A stretch of 64,000 nucleotides of DNA from Halarcobacter sp. Its GTDB lineage: Bacteria; Campylobacterota; Campylobacteria; Campylobacterales; Arcobacteraceae. The notes beneath the pieces were generated by a model, which was not told the origin of the DNA, made no database searches, and was given only the letters and a program-made list of their open reading frames with translations. Of the stretch, positions 28,063 to 35,626 are shown one piece after another (the first letter of the stretch is position 1; every line of letters starts with the position of its first letter). Location of the stretch: positions 1 through 64,000 of the forward strand of contig JAQYVX010000009.1 of the NCBI GenBank assembly GCA_030145305.1. The letters are read 5' to 3'. The position numbers and the translations under genes were made by a program.

Positions 28063-29475
28063 ATGTCAATTCAAGAGAAAAAAATTGCAGATGATATAGA
28101 GAGTTATTTAAAAGAACATGAACATAAACAGTTAGTTAGATTTATTACATGTGGAAGTGTTGATGACGGAAAATCAACACTAATAGGAAGACTACTTCAT
28201 GATTCAAAAATGATATTTGAAGATCAATTAGCAGCTATAAAAAATGATAGTAAAAAAAGTGGTACTACAAATACAGAGTTTGATTTAGCACTTTTAGTTG
28301 ATGGACTTGCTAGTGAAAGAGAGCAAGGTATTACAATAGATGTAGCATATAGATATTTTGCAACAGATAAAAGAAAGTTTATTATTGCAGATACTCCAGG
28401 GCATGAACAATATACAAGAAATATGGCAACAGGTGCAAGTACAGCTGATTTGGCAATTATATTAATTGATGCAAGATATGGAGTACAAACACAAACAAAA
28501 AGACATACTTTTATTACAAAACTTTTAGGATTAAAAGAGTTAGTAATTGCCATAAATAAAATGGATTTAGTTGATTTTAGTGAAGAAACATTTAATGATA
28601 TTAAAAAAGATTATATCTCTTTTGCAAAGGATTTAGGAGTTGATGCAAACCTAACATTTATCCCTATTTCAGCTTTAGATGGAGATAATGTAGTAAATAA
28701 AAGTGAAAAATCTCCTTGGTATAAAGAAGATACATTACTTGAAGTTTTAGAAAATATTGAGATTGCAACACAAAGAGATTTAACACATTTTAGACTTCCT
28801 GTTCAATATGTTAATAGACCAAATCTAAATTTTAGAGGTTTTTGTGGAACAATAGCTTCAGGAGTTATAAAAGTTGGTGATGCAGTAACTGTTTTACCTT
28901 CAGGAAAAAGTTCAGTTGTAAAAGAGATAGTAACTTATGATGATAATTTACAATATGCTTATGCGCAACAAGCTATAACCCTAACGCTTAAAGATGAAAT
29001 TGATATATCTCGTGGTGATATTATAGTTAAAAGTGATGAACAACCAGATCAAGCTAAAGTGTTTGATGTAAGAGTAGTTTGGATGGATGAGAATCCTTTA
29101 ACAAAAGGAAAATCTTATTACATTAAAAGAGCGTCAACTGTTACAAGTGTTTCAATAGAAAGTTTTTATTATAAAACAAATGTAAATACTTTAGAAGAAG
29201 AAACAACACATAAGTTAGAATTAAATGAGATAGGTTTTGCAAAACTCTCTTTAAATCAAACAATTGCCTATGATTCTTATGAACATAACAAAACTATGGG
29301 AAGTTTTATCATAATAGATAGAGTGAGCAATAACACAGTTGGAGCAGGAATGATTGTTGATAAAGTTCAAGAAAATTCAAAGCAAACTATATCTGAACAT
29401 TCAGAGTTCGAAGTAGAATTAAATGCTTTAATAAGAAAACATTTTCCCAATTGGGAAGCAAAAAAAATAGTATAG
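28063..29475 (+). CDS. cysN: CysN, sulfate adenylyltransferase GTPase subunit
   Basis: 470 aa. The GTPase motifs are G1 GSVDDGKSTLIGRLL, the DTPGHEQYTRNMATGAST block, and NKMDLV (G4). EF-Tu-like beta-barrel domains follow (RGFCGTIASGVIKVGD). GTP hydrolysis drives APS formation by CysD. No C-terminal APS kinase domain is present, in line with the APS-type reductase. A 106-base gap precedes the gene and contains no recognisable site apart from AAAAGG near the start. Confidence 0.95.
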   Translation: MSIQEKKIADDIESYLKEHEHKQLVRFITCGSVDDGKSTLIGRLLHDSKMIFEDQLAAIKNDSKKSGTTNTEFDLALLVDGLASEREQGITIDVAYRYFATDKRKFIIADTPGHEQYTRNMATGASTADLAIILIDARYGVQTQTKRHTFITKLLGLKELVIAINKMDLVDFSEETFNDIKKDYISFAKDLGVDANLTFIPISALDGDNVVNKSEKSPWYKEDTLLEVLENIEIATQRDLTHFRLPVQYVNRPNLNFRGFCGTIASGVIKVGDAVTVLPSGKSSVVKEIVTYDDNLQYAYAQQAITLTLKDEIDISRGDIIVKSDEQPDQAKVFDVRVVWMDENPLTKGKSYYIKRASTVTSVSIESFYYKTNVNTLEEETTHKLELNEIGFAKLSLNQTIAYDSYEHNKTMGSFIIIDRVSNNTVGAGMIVDKVQENSKQTISEHSEFEVELNALIRKHFPNWEAKKIV

Positions 29476-29483
29476 GTATTATT

Positions 29484-31073
29484 ATGAAAAAAGAGAATGC
29501 AGCACAAAGAGTTGAGAGAATAAAAAAAGAAAAAAGTGGTTTAGATGTTTTAGAAGATATAAAAAGATATGCTAAATCTAATGAACCTTTAGATCCTGAA
29601 GATATAGATAGATTTAAATGGTATGGACTTTATACACAAAATAAAAATTCTCAAGATGAATCTGATGAAAACCTCTATTTTATGTTACGTGTAAAATTAG
29701 AAAAAGGTGCTATGAATTTAGAGCAAATGAAAGTTGTTTCTGAAATATCAGAAAAATATGCAAAAGAAACTGCAACTCTTACTACAAGACAAGATATACA
29801 GTTTCATAATATTTCAGTTCAAAATTTGCCAACTATTTTTGAGAAACTTCAAAAAGTGGGATTAAGCACTGTATTTGCAGCAGGTGATGTACCAAGAAAT
29901 GTAGTAACTTGTCCAGTTTCTGGAATTGAACATGAGGAAGTAATTGATGTAAATCATATCTCTTCTTCAATCAATGATTATTTTAGAGGAAATAAAGAGT
30001 TAGTAAATTTACCAAGAAAATATAAAGTAGGAATAAGTGCTTGTTCTAAACATTGTATGGGACATGAAATACAAGATCTTTCATTTACAGCTGTTAAAAT
30101 TGAAGATGAAATACTATTTGATGTAAGTGTTGGAGGAGGCTTAGCTTCTAACAAGCAAATTGCAACACATCTTGGATATGTAAAAGAAGAAAATATATTA
30201 GAAGTGGTGAAAACTGTTTCTTATATATATAGAGATTATGGATTAAGAGAAAGCAGAAAAAAAGCAAGATTAGGACACCTCATCGACCAATTAGGGATTG
30301 AAGAGTTTAAAGCTTTAGTAGAATCAAAAATAGGATTTAGCTTCTATAATAAAAGTATTCAAGAGTATACACCTTATTCTAAAAGAGAACATTTTGGAGT
30401 ACATAAGTCAAAAAAAGAAGGTTATTCATATATTGGATGTGCAATAAATGGTGGAAAATTAGGAGCTAAAGGTTTAGCTTCATTAGCTTCAAGTCTAGAA
30501 AAGTATCAAGCTACTACTATAAGAGCAACGAATACACAAAATTTCATTATCACTGATGTACCAAATGAAAATGTTGATTTATTAGTAAATGAATTAAAAA
30601 ATCAACAAATAGATGCAAATCCAAGTTCATTTAAAGCAAGAACAATATCTTGTACAGGAATAGAGTTTTGTAAATTTGCCATTGTCGAAACAAAAAACCA
30701 AGCAATAGAACTGGCAAAATATTTAGAAAAACAATTTCCTGATTTTGATGAAACAGTCTCTATATCTGTAAATGGTTGTCCAAATTCTTGTGCTCATCCT
30801 CATGTGGTTGATATAGGATTATTAGGAACAAAATTTAAAGATGCAAATGGTGATACAGTATCTGGATTTGAAGTAATTTTAGGTGGAAACCTAGAAGGAG
30901 ACAAATCTTCATTTGGTGAAAAAACAAAATTAAAAATAAAAGATACACAAGTAAATGAAGTTGTCGAAAAACTTATTTTGGAATATCAAAATTCAGATAT
31001 AAATGTTTTTAATCAATTTGTAAAAGAAAAAGTTAGTGATCAAAGTTTCATTGCAAAATTGGTAGAAAGCTAG
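29484..31073 (+). CDS. siroheme sulfite reductase (ferredoxin-type nitrite/sulfite reductase family)
   Basis: 529 aa from the ATG at 29484. Two-fold repeated NiR/SiR halves are present: TTRQDIQFHNISVQNLP and CPVSGIEHEEVIDV, then GVGG-like FDVSVGGGLASN. The siroheme/[4Fe-4S] cysteines are in CTGIEFCKFAIVETK and NGCPNSCAHPHVVDIGL. It carries out six-electron reduction of sulfite to sulfide. The context (cysG, cysH, cysD, cysN) favours sulfite over nitrite. No flavoprotein subunit gene is nearby, so ferredoxin is the probable donor. Confidence 0.9.
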   Translation: MKKENAAQRVERIKKEKSGLDVLEDIKRYAKSNEPLDPEDIDRFKWYGLYTQNKNSQDESDENLYFMLRVKLEKGAMNLEQMKVVSEISEKYAKETATLTTRQDIQFHNISVQNLPTIFEKLQKVGLSTVFAAGDVPRNVVTCPVSGIEHEEVIDVNHISSSINDYFRGNKELVNLPRKYKVGISACSKHCMGHEIQDLSFTAVKIEDEILFDVSVGGGLASNKQIATHLGYVKEENILEVVKTVSYIYRDYGLRESRKKARLGHLIDQLGIEEFKALVESKIGFSFYNKSIQEYTPYSKREHFGVHKSKKEGYSYIGCAINGGKLGAKGLASLASSLEKYQATTIRATNTQNFIITDVPNENVDLLVNELKNQQIDANPSSFKARTISCTGIEFCKFAIVETKNQAIELAKYLEKQFPDFDETVSISVNGCPNSCAHPHVVDIGLLGTKFKDANGDTVSGFEVILGGNLEGDKSSFGEKTKLKIKDTQVNEVVEKLILEYQNSDINVFNQFVKEKVSDQSFIAKLVES

Positions 31074-31088
31074 TTAATACTAGCTTTC
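31065..31088 (+). terminator. hairpin at the end of the cys operon
   Basis: GAAAGCTAGT (31065-31074), loop TAAT, ACTAGCTTTC (31079-31088), a perfect 10-bp stem that includes the sulfite reductase stop codon. The T-run after it is weak, so it may stabilise the mRNA end as well as terminate. Confidence 0.6.
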
Positions 31089-31153
31089 CATCTTTAAATA
31101 GTTTAATCTTATAAACTCCTATAGATTTGCTTGATATTGAAAATAAACTGTGC

Positions 31154-31159
31154 TATAAT
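31154..31159 (+). promoter_or_regulatory. -10 box of the Rrf2 gene
   Basis: TATAAT, 17 bases after TTGATA (31131-31136), which is part of the AGATTTGCTTGATATT element (31123-31138) shared with the DUF2061/cysH promoter. Suggests autoregulation. Confidence 0.5.
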
Positions 31160-31189
31160 TCGAAAATTTTAAGATAAAAGGAATGTAAA

Positions 31190-31603
31190 ATGGGAATTGT
31201 ATCAACAAAAGGTGAATACGGTTTAACAGCAGTTCTTATATTATCAAGACAAACAGATAAAGAATTATTACAAACAAAAGAAATCGCAAAAGCAGGAGAT
31301 ATTCCTCAAAATTATCTTGAACAAATTTTAGTTGTACTTAAAAAAGCTGGACTTGTAATAAGCATAAGAGGGGCAAAAGGTGGCTATAAACTAGCAAAAA
31401 GCCCAAGTAGTATTACTGTATTTGACGTATTAGAATCGCTTGAGTGTTGTTTTGCACAAAAAGATAGTACTACTGAAAGAAATATTTTACAACCATTTTG
31501 GGAAGATACTCAAAATAAAATAGAAAACATTTTCCAGATTTCAATAAGTGAACTAGATGAATTTCTAGAAAAAGATTCTTCAAATTTACTATACTACATA
31601 TAA
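31190..31603 (+). CDS. Rrf2-family transcriptional regulator (CymR-like candidate)
   Basis: 137 aa. The N-terminal winged helix of Rrf2 is clear: YGLTAVLILSRQ, LLQTKEIAKAGDIPQNYLEQILVVLKKAGLV, SIRGAKGGYKLAKSP. Iron-sulfur sensing IscR/NsrR proteins carry three spaced cysteines near residues 92-104. Here only a Cys-Cys pair (LECCFAQKD) is seen, so a cluster-free CymR-like sulfur regulator is more likely. It follows the sulfate reduction genes by about 115 bases with its own promoter. Confidence 0.85.
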   Translation: MGIVSTKGEYGLTAVLILSRQTDKELLQTKEIAKAGDIPQNYLEQILVVLKKAGLVISIRGAKGGYKLAKSPSSITVFDVLESLECCFAQKDSTTERNILQPFWEDTQNKIENIFQISISELDEFLEKDSSNLLYYI

Positions 31604-31654
31604 TAAAATACACTTCTTATTATAAAATAACAATTAACAAAGCACGGAGAAACA

Positions 31655-31909
31655 ATGAAAATATTAGAAGTAAGACCAGTTCAAAAAAGTGATATTGCGG
31701 TTAAGAAAAACCCAGAAGTTGTTCCAAAAAGTTATTTCAACGCAATTTTTCAATATAATGAAAAAAAATATACAGCAACAATTAGAATTTCAACAAATCA
31801 CGTAGCAGAATGTATAAATGAAAAAAACGAGTCTGTTTCTTTAAGAAAAGAGACTGAAGATAACTTAATTACGGCTATTGCAAAGTACAATAATAATTTA
31901 GAAAAATAA
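31655..31909 (+). CDS. small soluble protein, unknown
   Basis: 84 aa, no signal peptide or membrane segment. NAIFQYNEKKYTATIRIST suggests a small beta-sheet domain, and the end (ETEDNLITAIAKYNN) is helical. I do not recognise a family. A GGAG ribosome site precedes the ATG. The gene lies 51 bases after the Rrf2 gene and may be co-transcribed with it. Confidence 0.55.
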   Translation: MKILEVRPVQKSDIAVKKNPEVVPKSYFNAIFQYNEKKYTATIRISTNHVAECINEKNESVSLRKETEDNLITAIAKYNNNLEK

Positions 31910-31925
31910 ACAAAAAAGATATGAC

Positions 31926-33206
31926 TTATTCATGAGCTTTATCTTTAAATAGCACTTGATGTATTTCAAGAAGTTTTTGTTTTTCTTCTTTTGTTCTTAA
32001 TGTATCTTGTGCATTTTCAAAGGAAATCCTAGCATACTCTTTAGCTAAATTAGCTAGCTCTTTATCTTTGTTATTATTCAAAGAAAAAAGTATTTTTTGC
32101 AAATGAACTAAAACATCAATATTCTCTTTTCCATCTCTAGCTATTGGATTAAAAATCTGTTTTATAAACTTATTTTTATCATAAGGCACAATAGAAATAT
32201 TTTTGTATTTTATCTCTTGTTCAATAATTTCTATATTTTTATTTTTATTTAAAATTCTTGCGATGATTGTCAAAATATAAATTGCTGTTCCTGGATCATT
32301 TACAGCAGGAGATAAAGCTCTCTGTCCAATTTCACTAAGCATAGTCAAATTATAATCCGGACTAACATCAGTGTTTCTACTATCTTCTATTATAAAATAA
32401 TCAAAAATTTCATCTTTATTTTCAACATAACTACATACATAACAAACAACTTCTCCATATACAATAAAATCACCCTCTCTAGCCATAATATCAATTTTTA
32501 TATCATGTTTTTTTGCATAAGTATTTAATCCCTCAAGGTTTATTTTACAGATATATCCTATTGCTGGTGAGTGCACTTGATATCTATGTTCTGTAATTGA
32601 TGTTGTTTTCAAATTACTTGTTGGATTTTCCCAAAATTCTTTTAATTGATTATTAGCTAGTTTTTCTATTTTTTTAACCGTATCGTTTAATCTTCCCAAC
32701 TTTGATAGTGTTCCTATCCATTGAATAAGAATAAACACCAAATAAATAAGGACTAGTATAGTTAGAATAAAAATAATTAGTATTCCACTTTTACTATAAA
32801 GTTCTTGCCCTAGAGCAATTTGAGAAATCACTGCATACAAAAAAGCTGCAAGAAAACTACTTATTGCATTTTGTGCTGTTTTGTCATTCATAACAACTAA
32901 TGTAGCACGGGGTGTAATATTACCTGCAACTGAGGAGAAAGCTGAAACCATAACACCTATTGAGAATGTTGCTACAGCTAACATACTAGAAGACAAAATA
33001 CTCAATAAAGAGTCCAAGGTATTCTTATTTATTTCAAATAAAAGAGGTATTTTAATATTCATATCAATATATAAAGTAAAAAAAAGTAAAAAAATTGTAA
33101 AAAGAATTCCATAAAAAGGAATAAGCCAAATCTTATTTTCAGGGTTTTGAAACCAAAGTTTTAATTTGTAAAGTTTATTTGAAATATAACCATTATGTAG
33201 CATCAT
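31926..33206 (-). CDS. DUF2254 membrane protein
   Basis: About 426 aa from the ATG at 33206, chosen because AGGATAGAA lies directly before it; a TTG at 33248 has no ribosome site and lies at the TATAAT. The four N-terminal hydrophobic segments (about residues 25-175) contain MLAVATFSIGVMVSAFSSVAGNITPRA, and the soluble C-terminal part contains IGQRALSPAVNDPGTAIYIL, both DUF2254 hallmarks. Function unknown. Single gene, transcribed away from the betaine-type operon terminator. Confidence 0.85.
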   Translation of the reverse strand: MMLHNGYISNKLYKLKLWFQNPENKIWLIPFYGILFTIFLLFFTLYIDMNIKIPLLFEINKNTLDSLLSILSSSMLAVATFSIGVMVSAFSSVAGNITPRATLVVMNDKTAQNAISSFLAAFLYAVISQIALGQELYSKSGILIIFILTILVLIYLVFILIQWIGTLSKLGRLNDTVKKIEKLANNQLKEFWENPTSNLKTTSITEHRYQVHSPAIGYICKINLEGLNTYAKKHDIKIDIMAREGDFIVYGEVVCYVCSYVENKDEIFDYFIIEDSRNTDVSPDYNLTMLSEIGQRALSPAVNDPGTAIYILTIIARILNKNKNIEIIEQEIKYKNISIVPYDKNKFIKQIFNPIARDGKENIDVLVHLQKILFSLNNNKDKELANLAKEYARISFENAQDTLRTKEEKQKLLEIHQVLFKDKAHE

Positions 33207-33312
33207 TTCTATCCTGTTATTTTTTATTATTATATTTTCTTTTGACAAGAAAAAAGATGAATAATTATTATAACATATTTGATATTTTGCCTATAAATAA
33301 TCTTAAAATATG

Positions 33313-33359
33313 AAAAAAGAACAAGAAAAAGCAAGTCTTTTTAGACTTCTTTTTCTTGT
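33313..33359 (-). terminator. strong terminator of the betaine-type operon
   Basis: Outer arms ACAAGAAAAAG (33321-33331) and CTTTTTCTTGT (33349-33359), inner arms AAGTCT and AGACTT around TTTT, with one bulged C. Read on the minus strand, the stem is followed by a T-rich run (TTCTTTTTT), as expected of an intrinsic terminator after the YdeP-like gene. Confidence 0.85.
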
Positions 33360-33383
33360 AAAATAACTTACTTTCCCTACTTT

Positions 33384-35624
33384 TTATAAAGTTTTTTCTA
33401 AAGTTATATCAATAAACTTATAAGATGGAGTAAAACTTTTTTTATCATGATGTTCTATTGATACTAAAGGTGTTGCTTCAGGAAAATATGCAGCAGCACA
33501 ACCCTCTTTAATATCATAAACTACAACTTCAAAATTTAAAACTTCTCTTTTAATTTTATCTCTACTATGAGATTGTATATTTACAAATTCTCCATTAGAT
33601 AACCTGAGTTTTTTTACATCTTTTTCATTTAAAAAGATAATCTTTCTTTTATTTTTTATTCCACGGTATCTATCATTTGTATCATATACAGTTGTATTAA
33701 ACTGATCATGTGACCTCATAGTCATCAAAGACAGATGATTTTTTTCTAAAGTTAAGTTAGGTACTTCATTTACAATAAAATTCGCTTTTTTTGTTTTAGT
33801 TTTCCAAACTCTATTTTTTGCACTATTATATAATTCAAATCCCTCGCCATTTTCAATTGAGTTATTATAAGAAATAAAAGAAGGTAAAACTTCCTCTATT
33901 TTTTCTCTAATTTTACTATAATCACTAATCAAATCTAAAAAATCAACTTTTTTATTTCCTAATGTTGCATTAGCAATTCCAGCAATAATTGCAGGTTCTG
34001 ATTTTAAATCTCTTGAAGCAGGAACATTTCTTCCTTTTGAAGAATGAACCATACTCATCGAATCTTCAACAGTCACACTTTGAACACCATGAAGTTGAAT
34101 ATCTAATTCTGTTCTTCCTAAACAAGGTAATATTAAAGCTTCTTTTCCACAAATTAAATGACTTTTATTTAAATGAGTTGAAATATGAACTGTTAAATTA
34201 CATGCTTTTAAAGCTTCATAAGTCAGCTTAGTATCAGGTGCTGCATCTGCGAAATTTCCACCAAGTCCAATAAATACTTTATTTTTTTCTTTGTGCATTG
34301 CCTTGATTGCATGAACCATATCAAAACCATGAGTTCTTGGACTTTTAAAATTAAATACACTATCAATTTTTTGTAAGAATTCTTCTTTTGGAGCTTCACT
34401 AATTCCTACTGTTCTATCTCCTTGAACATTACTATGTCCTCTTACAGGACAAGCACCTGCTCCTTCTTTTCCAATATTACCTTTTAGTAAAAGTAAATTC
34501 ATAAGCTCTTCAATTGTTGCTACACCATGTTCATGTTGAGTTAATCCCATAGCCCAACAACAAATAGTTTTTTCTGAATTTAAGTAAAGCTCTGAAATTT
34601 CAATAACCTCTTCCATACTTAAAGAAGTTTGTTCAAGTAAAAATGGCCACTTTTTTTCTAAAATATTTTTTTTGTATTCTTCAAAACCTGATGTATGGGC
34701 TTTGATAAAGACTTTATCAACAGAATCAGAATGCATTTCAAGTATATATTTAATTATTGCTTGAATTAAAGCCATATCACTACCCATTTTAACTTGATAA
34801 TAATGACTGCTTATTGCTGTTGCTTTATTACTTATCATTTGCCCTATATCTTGAGGATGAATAAAAGATACTAATCCCGCTTCTTTTAAAGGATTTATAG
34901 AAACTATCTTAGCTCCTCTTTTTGAAGCTTTTTGCAATTCACTTAACATTCTAGGATGATTCGTCCCTGGATTTTGCCCAAATATCATTATTAACTCTGC
35001 TTTGTCAAAGTCTTCTAAAGACACTGTGCCTTTTCCAATACCCACAGATTCTTCCATTCCTACACCGGAACTTTCATGACACATATTAGAACAATCTGGG
35101 AAATTATTTGTTCCAATCATTCTGCCTAAAAGTTGATATAAAAATGCTGCTTCATTAGAGGTTCTTCCTGATGTATAAAATATTGCATCATCTGGCTTCT
35201 CTAAATTTTTCAAATGTTTAGCAATTATATTAAAAGCATCCTCCCATGAAATAGGTTCATATTTATCGTTTTGCTTGTTATAATAAAAAGGTTCAGTTAA
35301 TCGACCTTGATTTGTTATAGTATAAACATCTAGTTCATTTAACTGTGAAACTGTCTTTTGTAAAAAAAGCTCTTTAGAAGCTCTTTTCTTTGTTGTTTCA
35401 AAAGCAATAGCTTTTACTCCATTTTCACAAAACTCAGTCATAGATCTTTCACTATTTTCTGGGTCTGGCCAAGCACAACCTGGACAATCAAATCCATGAG
35501 TTTGATTTAACCTAAATAATGTTTGTGAACTTTTAAAAAAACCTTCTCTTATCAAAAATTTTCCAGAGGAGATGAGAGCTCCCCATCCACCTGCTGATTT
35601 AATATTTAAATGTTGTTTTTCCAT
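33384..35624 (-). CDS. FdhF/YdeP-family molybdopterin oxidoreductase
   Basis: 746 aa. It matches the YdeP/formate dehydrogenase alpha-like family: GGWGALISSGKFLIREGF, FDCPGCAWPDPE, EPISWEDAFNIIAKHL, YTSGRTSNEAAFLYQ, CHESSGVGMEESVGIGKG, FGQNPGTNHPRM and CPVRGHSNVQGDRTVG. These enzymes bind bis-MGD molybdenum (or tungsten). Physiological substrates are mostly unknown, and E. coli YdeP is linked to acid resistance. It begins 2 bases after the 804-residue protein gene and is last in the operon, so a role in the same catabolic pathway is inferred. It could handle formate or hydroxylate/reduce a pathway intermediate. Confidence 0.85.
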   Translation of the reverse strand: MEKQHLNIKSAGGWGALISSGKFLIREGFFKSSQTLFRLNQTHGFDCPGCAWPDPENSERSMTEFCENGVKAIAFETTKKRASKELFLQKTVSQLNELDVYTITNQGRLTEPFYYNKQNDKYEPISWEDAFNIIAKHLKNLEKPDDAIFYTSGRTSNEAAFLYQLLGRMIGTNNFPDCSNMCHESSGVGMEESVGIGKGTVSLEDFDKAELIMIFGQNPGTNHPRMLSELQKASKRGAKIVSINPLKEAGLVSFIHPQDIGQMISNKATAISSHYYQVKMGSDMALIQAIIKYILEMHSDSVDKVFIKAHTSGFEEYKKNILEKKWPFLLEQTSLSMEEVIEISELYLNSEKTICCWAMGLTQHEHGVATIEELMNLLLLKGNIGKEGAGACPVRGHSNVQGDRTVGISEAPKEEFLQKIDSVFNFKSPRTHGFDMVHAIKAMHKEKNKVFIGLGGNFADAAPDTKLTYEALKACNLTVHISTHLNKSHLICGKEALILPCLGRTELDIQLHGVQSVTVEDSMSMVHSSKGRNVPASRDLKSEPAIIAGIANATLGNKKVDFLDLISDYSKIREKIEEVLPSFISYNNSIENGEGFELYNSAKNRVWKTKTKKANFIVNEVPNLTLEKNHLSLMTMRSHDQFNTTVYDTNDRYRGIKNKRKIIFLNEKDVKKLRLSNGEFVNIQSHSRDKIKREVLNFEVVVYDIKEGCAAAYFPEATPLVSIEHHDKKSFTPSYKFIDITLEKTL

Positions 35625-35626
35625 TA

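Noticed and set aside
31190-31603. Rrf2 protein as the IscR-type regulator of nifSU and suf
   Set aside because: It lacks the three spaced cluster cysteines (only a Cys-Cys pair is present), and the suf/nif palindrome is not seen at its own promoter. Not excluded, but not supported.
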